64,000 bases of DNA, taken from Brachyhypopomus gauderio (lineage: Eukaryota > Chordata > Actinopteri > Gymnotiformes > Hypopomidae). The position numbers and the translations under genes were made by a program. Each line of letters opens with the position of its first letter. Position 1 is the first letter of the stretch. The notes below the pieces were generated by a model. It worked only from the letters and a program-made list of their open reading frames with translations, made no database searches and was not told the origin of the DNA. Location of the stretch: NCBI RefSeq assembly GCF_052324685.1, contig NC_135214.1, forward strand, positions 31,059,206 through 31,123,205, read 5' to 3'. Of the stretch, positions 60,501-64,000 are shown in pieces.

Positions 60501-60609
60501 TCAGGTCAGAAAGGTCAGACCTGTCCGTGGCACTGGAGGACTGCATGGCTGCAATGGACATGTTCCTGCGAAATGACTTTGATGAGGCTCTGTGCAGACT
60601 CAAGAGCAG
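50181..60609 (+). CDS. ttc39a: TTC39-family protein, N-terminal exons (partial; gene continues past window)
   Basis: Exons are 50181-50221, 52869-52919, 53013-53063, 53318-53368 and 60505-60609, phases consistent. The first four encode a basic start, MSFWRRKKKNDAKK, then an acidic/Ser-rich segment with repeated RSP (RSPIIESDG, RSPVPDSTDD). The fifth gives DLSVALEDCMAAMDMFLRND followed by FDEALCRLKSR, the opening helix pair of the TTC39 tetratricopeptide family. The choice of ttc39a over ttc39b/c rests on position next to eps15, as on human 1p32. No molecular function is firmly established for the family. The last base of the window follows a good acceptor (CTTCTGTGGCAG), possibly the next exon. 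The upstream exons could belong to a fish-specific isoform. Confidence 0.75.
50222..52868. other. ttc39a intron 1
   Basis: AT-rich. A segment around 52080-52190 carries a tRNA-like GGTTCAAGTCC (box-B-like) preceded by GGTCCTGTGGTCAGAG, a candidate worn SINE. I see no exon. Confidence 0.45.
53637..54603 (-). mobile_element. LINE 3' fragment, minus strand, with internal repeat expansion
   Basis: On the minus strand the sequence encodes the end of a non-LTR polyprotein: ATSI-like start, DP.HPSH, then LMPSGKRYRSIRTSTSRLCN and AVRLLN, a C-terminus widespread in fish LINEs. A 3'UTR follows, ending ATGACAATAAAAAGCC and a CTTGA-type repeat at 53637-53665. Between HPSH and LMPSG the HPSH codons have expanded into the array at 54273-54540. 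A (TG)n tract (54029-54082) interrupts the 3'UTR. Confidence 0.8.
54273..54540. repeat. GATGGGTGT-type minisatellite
   Basis: Mixed 9-bp units (gatgggtgt, gatgggtgg, gatgagtgt) repeated about 30 times. Runs of GGG every few bases make the + strand a candidate for G-quadruplex formation. On the minus strand the units read HPSHPSH or HHTHHT depending on frame. Confidence 0.93.
54690..55360. repeat. Degenerate (CCACCCACACA...ACCAATCCAACCATCAT)n array
   Basis: About 20 irregular units of 25-45 bp built from CACCAATACAACCATCATCC and variable CA tracts. The + strand is nearly free of G. Long His/Thr/Pro-rich ORFs here are artefacts of composition. Confidence 0.9.
56073..56512. repeat. 21-bp minisatellite, 21 copies, one E-box per unit
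   Basis: The unit is GTATACACGTG followed by attatgggac or gttatgggac. Nineteen of 21 units contain palindromic CACGTG; the other two read CAGGTG and CATGTG, still CANNTG. Each unit also has the palindrome GTATAC. The array lies in the ttc39a intron, 1.2 kb upstream of the alternative first exon. An open frame (repeating YTRDYGT) is a by-product of the 7-codon period. Confidence 0.95.
57358..57428. repeat. (GT)n microsatellite
   Basis: About 35 GT repeats, with a second interrupted tract at 57548-57600, upstream of the alternative ttc39a exon. Confidence 0.95.
57734..57771 (+). CDS. ttc39a: Alternative first coding exon of ttc39a
   Basis: ATG at 57734 encodes MKMSEKAETLANG in 12 codons plus GG before donor GTAAGA, matching the phase of exon 60505. 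Entry from exon 53368 would create a stop (TC|A TGA), so this exon works only as a translation start in a transcript with another 5' end. CAG just before the ATG could be an acceptor for a non-coding first exon. Confidence 0.55.
58685..59977. repeat. 63-bp perfect inverted repeat, arms 1.17 kb apart
   Basis: Left arm 58685-58747 (begins ACTCTGTTCCCTCTG) and right arm 59915-59977 (ends CAGAGGGAACAGAGT) are exact reverse complements over 63 bp. No target duplication is visible at the outer ends. The interior has no recognised transposase and includes a 20-bp direct repeat at 59300-59371. Confidence 0.9.
59300..59371. repeat. About 20-bp direct repeat, 3-4 copies
   Basis: Units of ACAGTTAGAACACCATCAGT, one with gaacac changed to gtacac; the last copy diverges. 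Confidence 0.9.
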
Positions 60610-60613
60610 GTGA

Positions 60614-60616
60614 GTG

Positions 60617-60680
<64 letters not shown>
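60614..60680. repeat. (GT)n at a ttc39a splice donor
   Basis: About 33 GT repeats (one cGT variant) beginning four bases after the donor GT of exon 60505-60609. Confidence 0.95.
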
Positions 60681-60682
<2 letters not shown>

Positions 60683-60711
60683 GTGCCTGCATGCACACAC
60701 AAGACTCCCAG

Positions 60712-60926
60712 GTCATTATGGAGTGGAGGTGGTAATTGTCCCAGAGGCCACCTCCTTCTGCAGGTCTGCACCACGTCTGATCTCCACCCAGCGCTCTCTT
60801 GTTGGAGCAGGCCACCTGGCTGTGAGCCTGGACCTCCGTGTGAACGCAAGCCATGAATACAGGTGCATCTTTCCCATTTGGAAAAGAGGAGAGTGGAAGG
60901 TCATGGACCTGGTCTTCCTGCAGTGA
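60712..60926 (+). other. Unassigned 71-codon open segment, possible orphan exon
   Basis: An acceptor-like CTCCCAG precedes an open frame ending TGA at 60924. It reads HYGVEVVIVPEATSF, later LAVSLDLRVNASHEYRC and FPIWKRGEWKVMDLVF. The balanced composition and alternating hydrophobic pattern look like a beta-rich domain, unlike the biased ORFs nearby. It does not join in phase to ttc39a exon 60505-60609. I do not recognise the family; it could be a retroelement or processed-gene remnant. Confidence 0.3.
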
Positions 60927-61898
60927 AGGGCCAAGCACAGACATCACCCCAGGAACTCACACACATGTGAGAATCTGTCTGCTGGGACATTCCATCCGGG
61001 CTATTAGAGATGTCCCGCCCTGGGTCATTGCTAAGGCAGCCTCTTGGGAGACGTTCTGTGTCAGAGGCCACGTTAACTGCTGTGTCATGGACTCGACACA
61101 CAGACAGGACACGTCTCGACAGAAACACAAATTTAAGTCACAAGTCGATGTGTGTAGGTTAGACGGAGCGTGAGGCGAGTAATGGGTGAGGAGCTAAGGC
61201 GTGGATCATCAGCACGAGGGCTCGAGCTGGGCTAGGGCTCAGTTTTTACACATTGAGTCGGGTCTGTATTTGTAATGTAGAAAACAACTCATTTTTTTCA
61301 AATATCAGTCACATCACAAGTAACGTGAATGGCAGAACCATGCTGCCAAATGCCATGGCCTTTTTTAGTGATTTCATTTGAGTGCGTACCATCATCTGTC
61401 GTTCCCTTTGCTCTGGCTGTATGGAGCTGTGGCGTGACTTGCGCAGCTCCCTTTGTGGTGAACAGGGTGAAATGTGAACCGAGCGGCAGCTCAGCATTCC
61501 CCTGCGAGCCGACCTCCCCAGCGAACGCGGCCAGGTCCGACTGGTTCAACCAGTAATCCTGCACCAATAATCCCGCACCTGAGGATTGCAGACCGCCAGT
61601 GACACACTCCACCTCCACCTCCCCGAGCCTGTTTCTGGGCGCGCCAGCGTCCTGCTAAGAATAATATTAAAAATATATCACTCCTGAATTTTCATCATTT
61701 TCCTTTCACTGGTTTAATTGTGTTGAAAATAAAGACCCTTTGAATTGGTTTCCTGTCAGAGCATTGGGTTTAACTGTGTGGGGAGTTAGTATGGCTGTAT
61801 TAGACTCTGTGTGGTCAGTGTAGTGTGTTTGTCTGTGTTATTTTACAGACTCTGTATTAAAGGTATCACAGCTCTCTCTAATTGTTACTGCTGAGTCA

Positions 61899-63887
61899 TA
61901 GGCTTGTGACGATACTAAGAATTACAACTTCGATACGATACTTAAAAAAATATTGAAATTCGATACCATTTTCGATACCAAAGTCAGATACGGTGCTAAT
62001 TTCCGTTTTAAAGCCTTTTTATTTATTTTTATAAACAAACAAATGAATGTTGCTTTGTGTTTGAAAATGCTTGAAATTGTAACTTCATTTCACAACAAAT
62101 ATCTGTCTGACTGAACAGTTCTTTTGTGTTAAATACCAGCATCTTGTAATTCCAGGATGAAACATGAGAGAACGTGAAGACGTTACGATTGGGCGTTTTG
62201 AAAATAAACAACCATTAAATAATGTGATAAAAAAGCGAATAATTTCGAGTATATGTATAAATATTTAACTTTGGGTGACCAAACGTCCGTATTTCCCGGG
62301 ACATGTCCGTATTTCACGTCCTGTCCCGGGCGTCCCGGGATATTTTTTAAAACTGTGGAAATGTCCTGGTTTTTAAATTACGTTAATCGGGCCATTAATT
62401 CTACAGGCACTAGGACCCTGAGCACGGCGCTGTATGACGCGGAATCCCTGAGCCTCATCAGTTGAGCCTCAACTTACGTTCGCCACCCCCCCCCACCCCC
62501 CCGCTCGACACGCACGTCTGGTGGACGTTCAAAACTGGTTCAAAATCTGACAGTGTGACTAGGACCTTAACCTTTTAACTTAACGTCTATGACGAGTTTT
62601 CTATCTGAACGTCTGACTAGGACCTTTATTGGATGTCAGGACGTGCAAAAACTGCAACTGAACGGCAGTAATAGACGTTTAAAAAAGACGTCGCTAAAAC
62701 TTTCATTCTGGCTTTTCAGTGGACGTCTTTTGAACGTCTGACAAAGTGTCTTTGCTCGTGCTGGGAAATATTGAAATGGACCTTGAAAGTGACATACAAG
62801 TGTTTGAATTCCACAAGGTGTATGAACCCTGCAAACATGACTTTGTTCATCGCGCTGAAGCGCGGCGCACGCGAGGTCGTGCACCTCTCGAATTTTGTAA
62901 CTTCGCGCGCGCCGCGCCTCAGAGCAATGAACAAAGTCATGTTTGCAGGGTTCAATTCAAGCGCTTGTACCAATATTTCCCAGCACGTTAAACTTAATTA
63001 AGTTAAATATTTATACATATACTCGAAATGATTCGAAATATTGCGCTTTTAATCACATTATTTAATTTATTTTCAAAACGCCCAATCTTAACGTCTTCAC
63101 GTTCTCTCATGTTTCATCCTGGAATTACAAGATGCTGGTATTTAACACAAAAGAACTGTTCAGTCAGACAGATATTGTCCGTGTTTCGTCCTGGAATTAC
63201 AAGAGTTAACGTAATAACGTAACGTGCATTTTTCTTAACGTCTTCACGTTCTCTCATGTTTCATCCTGGAATTACAAGAGGCTCGTATTTGTTAATGTAA
63301 TACAAGAAAAATGTCCAGTCAGACAGATATTTGTTGTGAAACGAAGTAGTTACAATTTCAACATTTTCAAGTACTTTAGCCTAAATTGCAGCACTTTTCA
63401 AACCTGAAACACACTGAAACACAAAGCAGCATTAAAATTCGTCAGGTAAGTGTTCATTCCCCTGTTTTGAGGGGTGTTTCTTTTATACTACCACATATAG
63501 TTTCGGACAACACTGCAAAGCGGAAAGTATAAAGCCTCCACCGCTCGCGGAGGTTCGCGCGAGGTGCGCGCGGAGTCGAGCGCTATGGTCACTCAACCAG
63601 GCTTTAGCGCCCTTCGTTGAAAGGTTCCAAAAGCACCGCTTGCAAACGGGCTTGTTCATATCCTTCGGTTTTCCATCTGTATCTGCTTCGAATCCAACAG
63701 CACTGCATTTGCTTTAGCTGCCATATTAACATCACAAACTGTCCTGTGCATTACGGCAGCTTGGGTGGGTCAAACGAAAGCGCATTTTATGTAAAAAGAA
63801 TCGATACTTAAGGGAAACGAGTATTGTACCGTTTCAGAATGTTCAGTATCGATACGTATCGATATATCGATTTTTTTGACAACACTA
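61899..63887. mobile_element. hAT-like DNA transposon with internal fold-back, 1,989 bp
   Basis: The element starts TAGGCTTGTGACGATACT and ends GACAACACTA; the termini are imperfectly inverted (TAGxxTTGT). It is flanked by ctgagtca (61891-61898) and ctgagtcg (63888-63895), an 8-bp target duplication with one mismatch. Inside, left arm about 62030-62271 and right arm about 63000-63430 are long inverted repeats, the right one with an internal duplication. No transposase is seen. The 728-bp spacer contains TGACCAAACGTCCGTATTTC and a second hairpin listed separately. Confidence 0.75.
62824..62952. repeat. 27-bp hairpin inside the hAT-like element
   Basis: GAACCCTGCAAACATGACTT and following bases (62824-62850) are the reverse complement of 62926-62952, separated by a CpG-rich loop containing GCGCGCGCCGCGC. 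It could be a separate small element nested in the larger one. Confidence 0.8.
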
Positions 63888-63971
63888 CTGAGTCGTGCCC
63901 TAGCTGTCATATTACTATGAGTAGATCTGCTGAGTCATGCCCTAGCTGTCATATTACTATGAGTAGATCTG
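63888..63971. repeat. 42-bp direct repeat, 2 copies
   Basis: Copies at 63888-63929 and 63930-63971 (ctgagtc[g/a]tgccctag ... gtagatctg) differ by one base. The copy next to the hAT-like element supplies its right target duplication. Confidence 0.9.
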
Positions 63972-64000
63972 ATGTTTTCTCCTTTATCTTCTGTGGCAGG

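Overview
The window is vertebrate genomic DNA from a bony fish. The evidence is compact spliced genes, abundant (CA)n and (CT)n microsatellites, teleost-type hAT, SINE and LINE fragments, and protein exons closest to teleost/vertebrate families. The SINE tail at 29.8 kb resembles elements common in otophysan fishes (catfish, knifefish, characins), so that order is my best guess; this is inference. Every gene I can support lies on the + strand.

Layout. (1) 338-6414: the last 12 recognisable coding exons of an oxysterol-binding-protein-related gene, best osbpl9; the 5' end is outside the window. (2) 8500-12500: a spliced non-coding 5'TOP gene whose introns carry C/D-box snoRNAs recognisable as SNORD74, 75, 76, 79, 80, 44 and 78, so this is gas5. 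It has been remodelled by a SNORD75/76 duplication, a SNORD80-like duplication and a triplication of its last two exons. (3) 12823-15667: six exons of a complete torsin-3A (tor3a). (4) 17457-20994: nine exons of a complete calreticulin with signal peptide and terminal KDEL, best calr4 (a pseudogene in human). (5) 22858-46959: 25 coding exons of eps15 (three EH domains, coiled coil, DPF repeats, two UIMs). One intron holds a candidate alternative first exon for an isoform lacking EH domains. (6) 50181-60609 and beyond: the first exons of a TTC39-family gene, best ttc39a by synteny; it runs off the right edge.

The order osbpl9-calr4-eps15-ttc39a matches human 1p32.3, whereas gas5 and tor3a sit on human 1q25, so the window joins two human segments. 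The genes do not form one pathway. Osbpl9 moves lipid at ER/Golgi contacts, calr4 and tor3a act in the ER lumen, eps15 works in clathrin endocytosis, and gas5 supplies rRNA 2'-O-methylation guides.

Non-coding highlights are several minisatellites inside introns: a 21-copy array with an E-box in every unit, a 26-copy 36-bp array open in all six frames, a 33-bp array, a 34-bp 3'UTR array, and a codon-derived expansion inside a LINE. There are also two hAT-like elements with target-site duplications, a 63-bp perfect inverted repeat, and many microsatellites directly against splice sites.
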